Assembly (NCBI RefSeq): GCF_002197845.1
Contig: NZ_NIDE01000013.1
Coordinates: 1-59,144, forward strand
Length of the DNA stretch: 59,144 nucleotides
Reading direction: 5' to 3'
Source of the DNA: Fimbriiglobus ruber
GTDB taxonomy: Bacteria; Planctomycetota; Planctomycetia; Gemmatales; Gemmataceae
In this document: one piece after another, positions 47,731 through 57,800 of the stretch
How positions within the stretch are numbered: position 1 is the stretch's first letter
Layout: every line of letters starts with the position of its first letter
Notes under the pieces: generated by a model
The model's input: the letters and a program-made list of their open reading frames with translations, nothing else
Database searches by the model: none
What the model was told of the DNA's origin: nothing
Position numbers and translations under genes: made by a program

Positions 47731-49314
47731 ATGACGACGATCCGCACGCGCTTCGCCCCCAGCCCGACCGGCTACCTCCACATCGGCGGGGTCCGCACGG
47801 CCCTGTTCAACTGGCTCCTCGCCCGCCGACACCACGGCCAGTTCGTCCTCCGCATCGACGACACCGACCAGGAGCGGAACCGCGCCGAAGCGGTGCGGCC
47901 GATCATCGACGGCTTCGACTGGCTCGGCATGAACTGGGACGAGGGCCCGACCAAGGACGCCAGCGGCGACAGCTTCGGCCCGCACAAGCCCTACTATCAA
48001 GGGCAGCGGAACGACAAGTACGAAGCCGCGGCGATGAAGCTGTTGGAAGCCGGCCTCGCGTACCCCGATTACACGCCGAGCGAAGCCCAGGACGCCGCCC
48101 GGAAGGACGCGGAACGGGCCAAGCGGCCGTACGTCCACCGCGGCTCGAACCGGGACGTGCCGGCGGCCGAGAACGTTCGCCAGTACAAGGAGAAGAAGGC
48201 CACGCTCCTCCTCAAAGTCGCGACGGGGAAGACGGTCAAATTCGTGGACGCGGTCCGCGGCCCGCAGGAGATCAGCACCGACACGATCCGCGACCCCGCG
48301 CTGCTCCGCGGGCCGGCGGCCGACGGCGTCTGCCGCGCGCTCTACAACTTCGCCACGGTGGTGGACGAAGCAGACTTCGAAATCACTCACGTCGTCCGCG
48401 CGATCGAACACCTGTCGAACACGCCGACGCAGATTTTGATATTCGAGGCACTCGGCGCCCCCGTCCCGCAGTTCGCCCACATCCCGTTGGTGAATTACAA
48501 CGGGGACAAAATGAGTAAGCGAAAGCTTCCCGCGTTGTGTGCGGAAGACATCGCGAAACTCAAGGCGTGCGGGTGGACGGACGACGAGATCAAGGCGCGG
48601 GACGATTTGAACATCGCGGCCGTCGCGTATTACCGCGAACTCGGCTACCTGCCGGGTGCGTTGATTAACTACCTGTGCCGGCTCGGGTGGTCCCTCGACG
48701 ACCACAGCGAGATCATTCCACTCGACCAGCTGATTGCCAACTTCAGCCTGGATCGCGTGACGAGTGCGCCGGGCAGTTTCGACGGTAAGAAGCTGTTCTG
48801 GGTCCAGGGTGAGTACATGAAACTGGTGCCGACGGCCGAGAAGGTCGAGCGGTGCGTCCCGTACCTGCGCCGGGCGAAGCTGATCGGTGACACGCTGGAC
48901 GACGTCACCCGCGCCGTGCTGACGCGGATCGTCGACGCGGCCGGCGAGCGGATCAAGCTGTTCTCGGACGTCCTCGCGTTCGCGACGCCGCTCCTCAAGG
49001 CGACGATCGAGTACGACGCGAAGGCGGTCGAGAAGCACCTGAAGAAAGCCGGCGCGGTTGACCTGCTCCGCGGGTTCGCCGAGACCCTCCGCCCGCTCGC
49101 CCCGTTCGACGCCCAGACCACCGACACAGCCCTGCACGCGTTCGCCACCGCCCGAGGCGTCAAGCCCGGCGACATCGTGAACCCGACCCGCGTGGCCGTG
49201 ACCGGCGTGGCCGTCGGCTTCGGCCTGTTCGACACCCTGGCGATCCTCGGCAAGGACACCGTCCTCGCCCGGATCGAGCATGCAATTAAATTGGCCGCAG
49301 ATGAACGCGGATAA
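47731..49314 (+). CDS. gltX: Glutamate--tRNA ligase
   Basis: 527 residues from ATG 47731 (CAGGAAAAGGACG upstream). A class I aminoacyl-tRNA synthetase with the HIGH-type motif FAPSPTGYLHIGG and the KMSKS-type loop YNGDKMSKRKLP. GMNWDEGP and YNFATVVDEADFEITHVVRA support Glu/Gln-tRNA synthetases, and ERNR in the early part fits GluRS. It charges tRNA-Glu in translation. The last few codons and the stop lie inside the left arm of a large inverted repeat, so the C-terminal LAADERG is repeat-encoded and probably not conserved. Confidence 0.95.
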   Translation: MTTIRTRFAPSPTGYLHIGGVRTALFNWLLARRHHGQFVLRIDDTDQERNRAEAVRPIIDGFDWLGMNWDEGPTKDASGDSFGPHKPYYQGQRNDKYEAAAMKLLEAGLAYPDYTPSEAQDAARKDAERAKRPYVHRGSNRDVPAAENVRQYKEKKATLLLKVATGKTVKFVDAVRGPQEISTDTIRDPALLRGPAADGVCRALYNFATVVDEADFEITHVVRAIEHLSNTPTQILIFEALGAPVPQFAHIPLVNYNGDKMSKRKLPALCAEDIAKLKACGWTDDEIKARDDLNIAAVAYYRELGYLPGALINYLCRLGWSLDDHSEIIPLDQLIANFSLDRVTSAPGSFDGKKLFWVQGEYMKLVPTAEKVERCVPYLRRAKLIGDTLDDVTRAVLTRIVDAAGERIKLFSDVLAFATPLLKATIEYDAKAVEKHLKKAGAVDLLRGFAETLRPLAPFDAQTTDTALHAFATARGVKPGDIVNPTRVAVTGVAVGFGLFDTLAILGKDTVLARIEHAIKLAADERG

Positions 49315-49412
49315 ACGCGGATCCGAGATCAGAAAAGGCAGATGAAATTCGTTTTCAGATCTGTCTTTTCTGATCTCGGATCCGCGTTTATCCGCGTTCA
49401 TCTGCGGCCAAT
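49290..49412. repeat. Perfect inverted repeat, family F (48-bp arms) overlapping gltX end
   Basis: Arms 49290-49337 and 49365-49412 are exact reverse complements around a 27-base loop. The arm starts ATTGGCCGCAGATGAACGCG and shares the CGGATAAACGCGGATC block with the family F element at 33975-34082. The gltX stop codon at 49312-49314 is within the left arm. Confidence 0.9.
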
Positions 49413-49437
49413 ATTTCTTCCTTTAGAATTAAGCGAC

Positions 49438-50424
49438 ATGAAACCTTACCAGCTCTGCGGCCTCGGCAACGCCATCGTGGACATCTTCTTGGAGTTGTCG
49501 GACGCCGAGTTCGCGGAACTCGGGTTCGCGCGCGGCGGGATGGTCCTCGTCGACGCGCCGGAGCAGAAACAACTCCTGGAGAAGTTCCACGCCCACGACC
49601 CGCGGCTCGTCAGCGGCGGCTCGCTGGCGAACTCGGCGATCGCGTTCTCCCAGCTCGGCGGCAAGGCCGCGTTCATCGGCTGCGTCGGCGACGACCGGTA
49701 CGGGCTGCACTACGAGCGCGAGTTCTCCCACCTCGGCATCGACATCGGCACCCCCGTCATCGTGGGCGAGACGACCGGCACCTGCGTCTGCGTCATCACG
49801 CCGGACGCCGAGCGGACGATGCGGACGTGCCTCGCGGTGTCCAGCCACCTGTCCGCGAAGCACGTGGACGAGGACCGCATCAAGAATTCGGACTGGCTGT
49901 TCGTCGAGGGGTACGTGTTCGCCAACCCGGAGACCGGCCAGGGGGCCATCCGCCGGGCGCTCGAACTCGCCAAGAAGCACGGCACGAAAGTCGCCATCAC
50001 CTGCTCCGACGCCTTCGTGGTCGAAGTCTTCGGCGGCCCGCTGTTCGACGCCCTGAAGCAGGCCGACTTGTTGTTCTGCAACGCGACCGAGGCCCGCGCG
50101 GCGACCAAGACGGCGAGCGTGACCGAGGCGTTCGCCGCGCTCAAGTCGCTGGTACCGAACGCGGTCGTGACCGACGGGCCGCACGGCGCGCACGTCCGCT
50201 TCGGCGGGACCGAGGTCCACGTCCCATCGGTCGCGTGCGAGCCCAAGGATCTCACCGGCGCCGGGGACATGTTCGCGGGCAGCTTCCTGTACGGGATCAC
50301 CCACGGCTTCCCGCCAGCGGTCGCGGCCCGCGGCGCCTGCCACCTGTCGTCCAAGGTGATCTCGCAAATTGGCGCCCGGCTGCACCAGGGAGCCCGCGAG
50401 ACGTGGGACCACGCCGTGGCGTAA
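49438..50424 (+). CDS. PfkB family sugar/nucleoside kinase (adenosine-kinase-like)
   Basis: 328 residues from ATG 49438; the frame is open upstream only through the inverted repeat. The ribokinase/PfkB fold shows YQLCGLGNAIVDIFLELSD, GGSLANSAIAFSQLGGKAAF, GCVGDDRYGLHY and the C-terminal anion-hole/catalytic loop DLTGAGDMFAGSFLYG. Closest by eye are adenosine kinase-like members, but ribokinase or another sugar kinase cannot be excluded. Confidence 0.9.
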   Translation: MKPYQLCGLGNAIVDIFLELSDAEFAELGFARGGMVLVDAPEQKQLLEKFHAHDPRLVSGGSLANSAIAFSQLGGKAAFIGCVGDDRYGLHYEREFSHLGIDIGTPVIVGETTGTCVCVITPDAERTMRTCLAVSSHLSAKHVDEDRIKNSDWLFVEGYVFANPETGQGAIRRALELAKKHGTKVAITCSDAFVVEVFGGPLFDALKQADLLFCNATEARAATKTASVTEAFAALKSLVPNAVVTDGPHGAHVRFGGTEVHVPSVACEPKDLTGAGDMFAGSFLYGITHGFPPAVAARGACHLSSKVISQIGARLHQGARETWDHAVA

Positions 50425-50513
50425 GCAATGGCTGCGAAAAGACACAAAAAGCGCGAAAAATACGCAGAACATGAACGACGGGTCCGGTGGGACACGTCCG
50501 AAAGAGGTGACAC

Positions 50514-51098
50514 GTGGCACGAGTGCGGACGTTTATTGCCGTCGAGATCGGGGATACCGCCCGGACCGCCGCGATCGCCCTACAAAAAGTCCTCGCGCGG
50601 ACCGGGGCGTCGGTCAAGTGGGTTGAGTCGAACAGCATGCACGTGACGCTGGTCTTCCTCGGCGAGGTGGACGACCGCGAACTGCCGGCCGTCTTCCGCG
50701 CGGTGTCGAAGGCCACGGCCGGCGAGGCCCCGTTCCCGCTACACGTCGCCGGCGTCGGGGCGTTCCCGACCCCGCGGCGGCCCAAGACGCTCTGGGCCGG
50801 CATCACCGAGGGAGCCGACCGGCTGAGCCGCCTGCACGAGCGCATCAACACGCACCTCGTCGACCTGGGCGGCTACCGCCGGGAAGAGCGGGCGTACACG
50901 CCGCACCTGACGCTCGGCCGGGTCAAGTCCGAGGAAGACGGCAACCTCCTCGCGGCCGAGTTGCCGAAGCACCTGGCCTGGAACGGCGGGCAGACGGTGG
51001 TCAGCGAAGTGCTGGTCTTCAGCAGCGAACTCAAGCGCGACGGCCCCGAATATACTGTCCTCGGCCGCGCCGAACTCCTCGGCGATCCAGAGGAGTGA
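50514..51098 (+). CDS. thpR: RNA 2',3'-cyclic phosphodiesterase
   Basis: 194 residues from GTG 50514, preceded by AGAGGTGA. The 2H phosphoesterase fold has the two HxTx motifs, HVTLVFLGE and HLTLGRVKS, with RTFIAVEIGDTAR at the start. The family (formerly called 2'-5' RNA ligase) hydrolyses 2',3'-cyclic phosphate ends of RNA to 2'-phosphate. It lies 89 bases after the PfkB kinase gene on the same strand. Confidence 0.93.
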   Translation: MARVRTFIAVEIGDTARTAAIALQKVLARTGASVKWVESNSMHVTLVFLGEVDDRELPAVFRAVSKATAGEAPFPLHVAGVGAFPTPRRPKTLWAGITEGADRLSRLHERINTHLVDLGGYRREERAYTPHLTLGRVKSEEDGNLLAAELPKHLAWNGGQTVVSEVLVFSSELKRDGPEYTVLGRAELLGDPEE

Positions 51099-51183
51099 GC
51101 ACCCCCAGCCTCGTAGGGGCCTCTCTCGTGCGGTAAAATCTCTTCCATCAGGTCCACCACGCCGGACTACCGAGGAGGGAATG

Positions 51184-51966
51184 ATGCCGTCCCCATTCCC
51201 CGGAATGGACCCGTACCTGGAAGACCCGGGGTTGTGGGCGGACGTGCATCTCGGATTGATCTGTACCTGCCGCGAATTGCTGAATCGTCACCTCCTGCCG
51301 AAATACGTCGGGCGACTTCAGGAGCGCGACTACGTCGAGTACGAAGACGATCCGGCGCGAGTGGAGTTGGTCGTTCCCGACCGCAAGACGACCGGAAAAC
51401 ATCAAACGACACCGGACATCGTGGCCGAACCAGTCGGAGTGATCTTTGAAAACAACCTGGAGCGACGAGAATCGTGGATCGAGGTACTTGCCGTCGACAC
51501 ACGCGATGTCGTGTCGGTCATTGAAATCTTGAGCCCGAGTAACAAGGTCAAGGGGGCCGCCGGCCGGGAAAGCTTTCTCCAGAAGCGGCGCGAAATCCTG
51601 TCGTCCAACACGCACTGGATCGAGATCGACCTCCTGCGGACCGGCGAGCGACAGCCGTTCGACGAACACATACCCGACCACGAGTATGTCGCGAGTGTCG
51701 TCCCTGCCGGTCAACGACCGACGGGGCTCGCGTGGCCGATCCGGCTGACGCAACGGCTGCCCGTGGTCGGCATCCCCCTCCGCAAGCCGGACGCCGACGC
51801 GCCGCTCGATCTCCAGGCCGCGCTGACCTTGGCCTACGACCGAGCCGCCTATGACATGACCGTGGACTACACGCGGCCCCCGAAGGTGCCGCTGTCGCCG
51901 GACCTCGCCGCGTGGGCCGACCAGTTACTCAGGGAGAAAGGCTTGCGGAAAGGGGTGGATGGGTAG
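51184..51966 (+). CDS. DUF4058 family protein
   Basis: 260 residues. The start MPSPFPGMDPYLEDPGLWAD is the family's hallmark, so ATG 51184 is preferred to the adjacent ATG 51181. Further motifs are VHLGLICTCRELLNRHLLPK, WIEVLAVDTRDVVSVIEILS and HWIEIDLLRTGER. The VIEILSPSNKV segment resembles the Uma2/PD-(D/E)XK-type core, so a nuclease-like fold is possible (inference). The function is unknown; the family is frequent in cyanobacteria and planctomycetes. Confidence 0.9.
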   Translation: MPSPFPGMDPYLEDPGLWADVHLGLICTCRELLNRHLLPKYVGRLQERDYVEYEDDPARVELVVPDRKTTGKHQTTPDIVAEPVGVIFENNLERRESWIEVLAVDTRDVVSVIEILSPSNKVKGAAGRESFLQKRREILSSNTHWIEIDLLRTGERQPFDEHIPDHEYVASVVPAGQRPTGLAWPIRLTQRLPVVGIPLRKPDADAPLDLQAALTLAYDRAAYDMTVDYTRPPKVPLSPDLAAWADQLLREKGLRKGVDG

Positions 51967-52003
51967 CGGTAGATCATGTTGCCGCCACCCTGGCCGCCTA
52001 CGG

Positions 52004-53593
52004 TCAATCCCCGTCGATCAGCCGCGCCGAATAGTCCCCCGCCCCGCGTTGCGGCGCGACCCAGATCGTGTATCGCCCCGACTTGGGCAGCTTGATCGCC
52101 ATCAGACTGCCCGTGGCGGCGTTGCCTTTGTTTTCGCCCGCCAGCGGCACCCCGTCAGGGCTGCGGAGGCTCACGGCCGGCTCGAACACAGCCGAGCGCA
52201 CGCTGAGAAAGACTGTCTGCCCTTCCTTGCCCTCAAAGGCCCAGAAGTCCACGCTGCCAGGTTGAATGGTGCCCTGGCCGCGGCCGCCCACCTGCAACTC
52301 CTTGAGCTTCGTTTCCTTCAACGCCAGGCGGAAATCGCCGCCGCCGCCGTCACCGAGCGAGGCGACTTGCAAGCGGTACAGACCCTCGGTCACGACCATG
52401 TGGGAAATGTGCCCCTCCAGGGCGTCGCCGTCGTCGCCGCTGTTGGCTACCTGGTTACCCTGGGAGTCGAAGAGGCGGAGGACCGGGACGAACGTTCGCG
52501 AGGCGAGGGAGGCCCGGAAGAGTTGCCCGGGAGTCGCCTTGAACGTGTAAAACGCGGTGCCGTTCACGGGCAGGGTGCCGTCGACCTCCTTGCCTTGCGC
52601 GATCGGTTCGCTCGGGTCGCGAATCGTGAGCTTGTACGTGACAGCCGTTTGCGCCAGGAGTTGCAACTGATACCGGCCGTCGGCGCCGAAAACCGGCGCG
52701 TACCGGACTCGGCCGCTCCGACTGGCGACCGGCAGGAACGTGAGTTCGGGGCGAGAACCCGACGTGGCAATCCTTTGTTCCTGAGACTTGTGGGCGGGCG
52801 CGGGGATTAGCCGCGACAGCACCTCGCCCTTCTTCTCGATCTCGATGACCCGGAACGCTCCCGGCTTTTCCGGAAAGCTCCAGACGGCCAACTCGCCGGG
52901 TTGAAGTGTGCCCGCCTGCTCCTTGCCCTCGGTCAGGTCGAACCGCCGGGCTTCGCGGATCAGGAGGTCGTAGGAGTAATCCCGGGGGCCGGAAACGATC
53001 AGGCAGCACTCGCCGTCGTCCTCGATGTGGACGGTGCCGCCCCAGTCGCGGATCTCGCGCCCTTTGAAATCGAGCACTTTCCACGCTTCGGGCGCCACCC
53101 CTTTTAGGTCCGGGACGAGGATCTGGTCCTTCGCGCCCGGGAAGTAGTGGTAGCTCTTGCCCTCGCGGTCGAAGGTGGCGACCGTTGGCTTACCGACCGC
53201 CAGCGGCCTGGCCCGGAAGCGCTGGACCTGGAGCGTGTAATTCCCGCCGCCTTGGTATTTGAAAGCGTGGACGCGGATTTCGTATTTGGCTGTCTCGGGC
53301 AGCCGGAATGAGAACCGGCTCTCGTTGCCGGGGTCGTCCACTTCCTGGAGGAGCTTGCCTTCTTTCTCTCCCACCTTGGCCAGTTCCAGGATCGGGTCGA
53401 ACTCCCGGCTCGCGACGTGGGCGATGATCGTTTCGCCCTTCTCGCCCTCGAAGATCCAACGATCGAGCTGGTTGTGCGTCAGAAACTTGCTGTGGCTCCC
53501 GGGGCCGCCCAGATCCCGCACCGACTCCTGGGCGCGGGCGGGCACGGCGAACAACGCGAGAACGACCGATAGCGACCAGAGTTTCGCGGTCAT
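52004..53593 (-). CDS. Secreted protein with PPC-like beta-sandwich repeats
   Basis: 529 residues from ATG 53593. The signal peptide MTAKLWSLSVVLALFAVPARA is followed by tandem beta-sandwich units resembling bacterial pre-peptidase C-terminal (PPC) domains. Each has the pattern 'DRWIFEGEKGETIIAHV', 'YEIRVHAFKYQGGGNYTLQV', 'VDFWAFEGKEGQTVFLSV' or 'GRYTIWVAPQRGAGDYSARL'. At least three or four units are visible. No protease or other catalytic domain is attached. It is probably a periplasmic or surface protein. Confidence 0.83.
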   Translation of the reverse strand: MTAKLWSLSVVLALFAVPARAQESVRDLGGPGSHSKFLTHNQLDRWIFEGEKGETIIAHVASREFDPILELAKVGEKEGKLLQEVDDPGNESRFSFRLPETAKYEIRVHAFKYQGGGNYTLQVQRFRARPLAVGKPTVATFDREGKSYHYFPGAKDQILVPDLKGVAPEAWKVLDFKGREIRDWGGTVHIEDDGECCLIVSGPRDYSYDLLIREARRFDLTEGKEQAGTLQPGELAVWSFPEKPGAFRVIEIEKKGEVLSRLIPAPAHKSQEQRIATSGSRPELTFLPVASRSGRVRYAPVFGADGRYQLQLLAQTAVTYKLTIRDPSEPIAQGKEVDGTLPVNGTAFYTFKATPGQLFRASLASRTFVPVLRLFDSQGNQVANSGDDGDALEGHISHMVVTEGLYRLQVASLGDGGGGDFRLALKETKLKELQVGGRGQGTIQPGSVDFWAFEGKEGQTVFLSVRSAVFEPAVSLRSPDGVPLAGENKGNAATGSLMAIKLPKSGRYTIWVAPQRGAGDYSARLIDGD

Positions 53594-53673
53594 GACTGCC
53601 TTCCTGGTTTTCGGGCGAGCGGGTTTTCGGGATGTGATCGTGTTATCCAACAAGATATCGTGCCGCAGTCGTG

Positions 53674-54791
53674 TTAATCGCTCAGGCGGCCGGCCCGGAA
53701 GCCGTAACCCGGGCGGGGAATCGTCTCGACGAGGCCGAACCGGTCCCAAAGACGGCGCAAGATTTCGCTCCGCCCCGCGTCTCCCACGACAAGATCGAGG
53801 GTCTGCAAATCCCGGAGGTAAGGCGATTGCGTCAAAGCACGCACCCCGGAAACGTCAATCGAATTACCAGAGAGATCCAGGTATCGGAGTGAAGCTGCCG
53901 TCGGCCAATTGGCAATGGCTTCGGCCGCGACCCGCGTTAACTCCAGGCCCGCTAACTCCAGGTGTCGCAGATACGGAACCCGCGCCGATTCGGTCAGTGC
54001 GATCACCACCGCGTCGCCGGGCCGGTTGCCATCCAAGTTTAGCCGCGTCAGTTTGGCGAACGTGCTAGGACCGAACATCGCTCGTATTCCCTCCGGCCCG
54101 ATTCTGTTAGACGCGAGCCCGAGTTCTTCCACCCGTTCGGCAAACGGCAAAGAGGCGAACAGACTCGCGGCGCGGTCGCCAATGCTTCCGCCTTCTACAT
54201 CCAGACGGATCAAATGCGGTAGGACGTTCGGCGAGGTCATGATTTCGAGATCACGGGTTTCGATTCCTGAGTAAGCCCAGCGGAGCGTCTCCAGATTACA
54301 GGCGTGGGGTGAACTAATCAGGGTCGCGATACTCGCGTGATGCCAGTTGAGTTCGAGCCTGCCGATTCGTTTGAATAAAGCGTTAGTAAAGAGTGTGTCG
54401 AGCCCATCCGTGGGTCGGACGAACAGTTCCCACAATGGAGCCTGATCCAAGATGCCAACGTAATTCTTAAATAGCTTGTGTGAGGTGAGTCTCCGATATG
54501 GTGGGGCGACGAAGCCGCGACAGAATGGGCTGCCGCGGATGTAATCGGATAGCCCGCGCCGGAACGCTTTGCGGTGACGGTGCCACAGGTCGCGTTCCCG
54601 CCGTATAAGTCGGTCGCGCCCGGGTCATCCGCGGGCATCTTCGCGAGTTCGCACTGCACGCGGATGAACTCGGCCCGTGCGACACGGACCGGCTCCCCGG
54701 CTTCCTCCAGCCAGTCGGCGTACACGAGCCGCGGCAGGTCGTCGTGAGGGTGTTCCCAGATCGCCGCGAGCAACGATTCTTCGTTGGACAT
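53674..54791 (-). CDS. TIGR02996 / leucine-rich repeat protein (frameshifted)
   Basis: Starts at ATG 54791 with the TIGR02996 domain: MSNEESLLAAIWEHPHDDLP, LVYADWLEEAGEPVRVARAE, FIRVQCELAKMPADDPG. The frame then derails. In another frame the sequence continues RLIRRERDLWHRHRKAFRRG, LSDYIRGSPFCRGFV and on into leucine-rich repeats (LRYLDLSGNSIDVSGVRAL, LTRLNLDGNRPGDAVVIAL). Adding one base in the CCC/GGG run at 54619-54624 gives ADDPGRDRLIRRERDLW and 373 codons including the stop. TIGR02996 is a repeat-companion domain typical of Gemmataceae; the LRR part suggests protein binding. Confidence 0.85.
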
Positions 54792-54862
54792 ACGCCCTTC
54801 GATTACGCCACCCGCATCGATTCGGCCACCCAACCGCGAGCGAGTAGGTAGGCGTCACCAGC

Positions 54863-57800
54863 CTACGAGCGGCCCTCCCGGCCGGCCATTGGCTCAATCT
54901 TAATGGACAGTGGCTCGACCCAGTGCTTGTGGTCCGCATTGTAGTAGAGGTAAGCGCGGCTCGCCGGGCCGCGGAATCTGCCGGGCACGTCGCATACGAG
55001 GTCGACCGTCAGGGCGATTTTCTGCTCCGGGGCGAGTTCCCGCCAGTACAAGATCAACTCGCGGCCGCGGATCTCGAAGTAGCTGATCTGCTGCTTCTCC
55101 CGCAGGTCCGTGAGTTGCTTCATGTCGGTCGGTACCTTCAGCCCGGCCGGCAGGCCCACGACGGCCACCGCCATCCCCTGGCCTTGCCTCTGGCTGTTTT
55201 CTAGCGTCACGCTCAGCGGCACCGTGTCGCCTTCGCGGGCGTCCGCTCGGGCCAGTTTTGTCCCGATCCTGACGGCACACTGCTCGGCGCTGAGCGGTGT
55301 GAGGGTCGTGTACGAATAGCTCAGGGCGAACGGGTACGGCTGGCGGGCGTCGGTCGTGATCTCCACCTCGGTCCGCTCGCCCGGCTGGAAGGCGGCCTCC
55401 GGGTTGGGGATGTCGAGGGTGATCGTTTCGCCGTCCTTCTCGTCGAACTTCTTCACCCCGACCGACCGGCCGCCGACCAGAACCACGAACACGCCGCTTT
55501 CGGCCGGGTGGGCCGACTTCTTCGCGTGCAGGCTCAGGGCCTTCAGCGCCAGGATCGTCGACTGTGTCGAGCCGTAGCCGCCGTAGCCGCCGCGTTGCTG
55601 GCTGAGCCACTTCGTCGCGCTCTTGATGGTCGGGGCGTACGTCGGGTCGTTTGCCCGGAGCCAGCCGAGGAGGGCGAGCGCGGTCGTTTCGATCGCCAGG
55701 GCGCGGCCGCCGGACCGGGTGATACTCGTCACGGCTCCGGTCACTTCGCCATCCTTGAAGTGCTTGGTTCGCAGTCGGTCGAGCAGACGGTGGGCCGTCT
55801 CACGGTCGCCACGGAGGAGCAGGACGTTTGCGGTCAACGCCACGAAGTAGGCGTCTTTGCCGGCGACGGAATTCTCGTCCAGGGCCGCGGTCTTTAGCGC
55901 GGCGATCTCGGTTTTCAGATCGAGTCGTTCGGCGTCCTCCGGGTCGCTCTCGACCAGGGCCCAAACGATGTAGGCGTCGGTCGTGTGCTTCGGGGCGCCG
56001 CCGAAGCCGTCGAGCGCCCGGGCGTTCCGCCGGAAGCCGCCCGCACCGTCCCGGCGGGAGAGCAGGAACGCCTGCGTCCGCCGAATCAATTCCGGGTCGA
56101 CCGGGTGGACGCGGGCCATGTCTTTGAATTGCAGTAGGCCGTAAGCCGTGAGCGCCTCGTGGGCCATGTCCGCCGAGCCGAACCACTCGAAGCCCTGCTT
56201 CCGCCGCAAGGGCGTGTCCGGGCATTCGTAGTTCGTCAGCCGGGCGTACCCCTGGTCGAGGAGTTGCTTCGCCCGCCGGGCCACCTGGGGGTTCGACTGG
56301 TTCGTCTGGTTCAGGTAGTCGAGGATCATCGTGTTGGGGTAGTTCGCCGTCGACGTCTGCTCGAAGCAGCCGTGCGGCTCGCGGAGCATGCCTTCGAGCC
56401 CGTTCAGCAGGTCGCTCATCGTCGACGTGTAAACCTCCAGCTTGACGGCGAGGCTGCCGGGCACCACGTCCTTCGGCAGCGTGATCGTGCCGCGGGCGCG
56501 GGATTCGATCGTGTCGCTGATCGAGCCGACGCCGGGGAACCCGTCGGGGACGATGCGCGTCGTCCGGAGGATCGCGTCCGTATCGCCCGATGCGTTCGTT
56601 GCCCGGACCAGAACGCTCGCGTCGCCCTGGAGTTTGTTGGCTTTCAGGCTGAAAGTCTGGCGGGTCTTCCCGTTCGCCGCGAGGGTGGTTGAGGCGGTCA
56701 GACTGCCTTCACTCCGGAGACCGGTCGGGGTCAGCGCGATCGTGAGGGCTTGTGGGTCGTCGCTGTCGTTGGTGATGCGGACCGGCATCTCGACGATATC
56801 CGTGTGAGACATTTCCAGCGGCAGCTTCGGATCGACGCTGAACGGCTTCCGCGCCTCGATCACCGCGGTAGTCGCCCCAATGCGGCCGTCCGTGGTGTGG
56901 CCGGCGACGAGCACCTGATACCGCGCGATGTCGTCCGAAAGCTGGAACTCGACGGCGGCCTTACCGGAGGCGGGCAGGACCAGAACCGGGTGCCAGTAGA
57001 CCGTTTCCGTGAAGTCGCTACGGACGCTGCCGAGGGCCGGGTCGCGCTGGTGGGCGTACTCGCGGAGGACAGAGGGCGGGACCAGTGTGCCGACGCCCGC
57101 GGGCTGGTGTTTACGAAGCGCCGCCGCGATCTGCGACTGCTCACGAGACCTGTCAGGGAGCGGGCTGGCGGCGGCAGGCTTGCGAGGGGCTTGGGCGTTC
57201 TCGACCGGGCTCGGCTGTTGTCCCGCAAGTGCTTGAGGCTGTTGTCCCCCTTGTACTTGCGGGTCCCCTTGTTGTCCCGCAAGTACTCGAGGCCCTTGTA
57301 GTACTTGAGTAGGATTTAAGACCCCTGGCCGGGGCGCGGGGAGGTGCGCGGCTGCCTCGTCCCTCGTTGGCGGCGCGGCTGGGTCCATTGCCGCTCCGGG
57401 TCTTATCGCGGAGCCGACTGCTTCGAAGGCCATCGATGGTGCCTCATGCGACGCGAAGAATACGGTCGACATCGCGGTCAAAACCACGAGTAGCGCCAGG
57501 ACTCCGAGACCGGCCCACGTACACCCCGTCTTCAGATTGGCCGCATGCCTGGCCTTGTCCTCCGAATCGGTCGCGGTCAAGTAGTCTTTAGCCGAGAAGA
57601 ATAGCCAGCTGACGAATACCATCGCCAGGCCAACAAATGTCAGAACAAACGGCATTTTCTCGAACCAGGATTTGTATCCTCGGAGTTCGGTCGCGACCGC
57701 CGTCTGCGCTCTCTCGGCCACGTCGATGGCAACCTGCGCCGCCGCAACGGCTGCGTTGCTGGTTTCCTTGGACGCGGACAAGCGACGGTCGGCGTCGTCC

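Noticed and set aside
47122-49401. A 759-codon ORF antisense to gltX and the DUF1559 gene
   Set aside because: Two well-supported genes lie on the opposite strand; the antisense frame is a by-product of high GC.
50425-50513. A short Lys/Arg-rich frame (MAAKRHKKREK) before thpR
   Set aside because: It runs out of frame into thpR, has no separate end or family, and thpR has its own start and ribosome-binding site.
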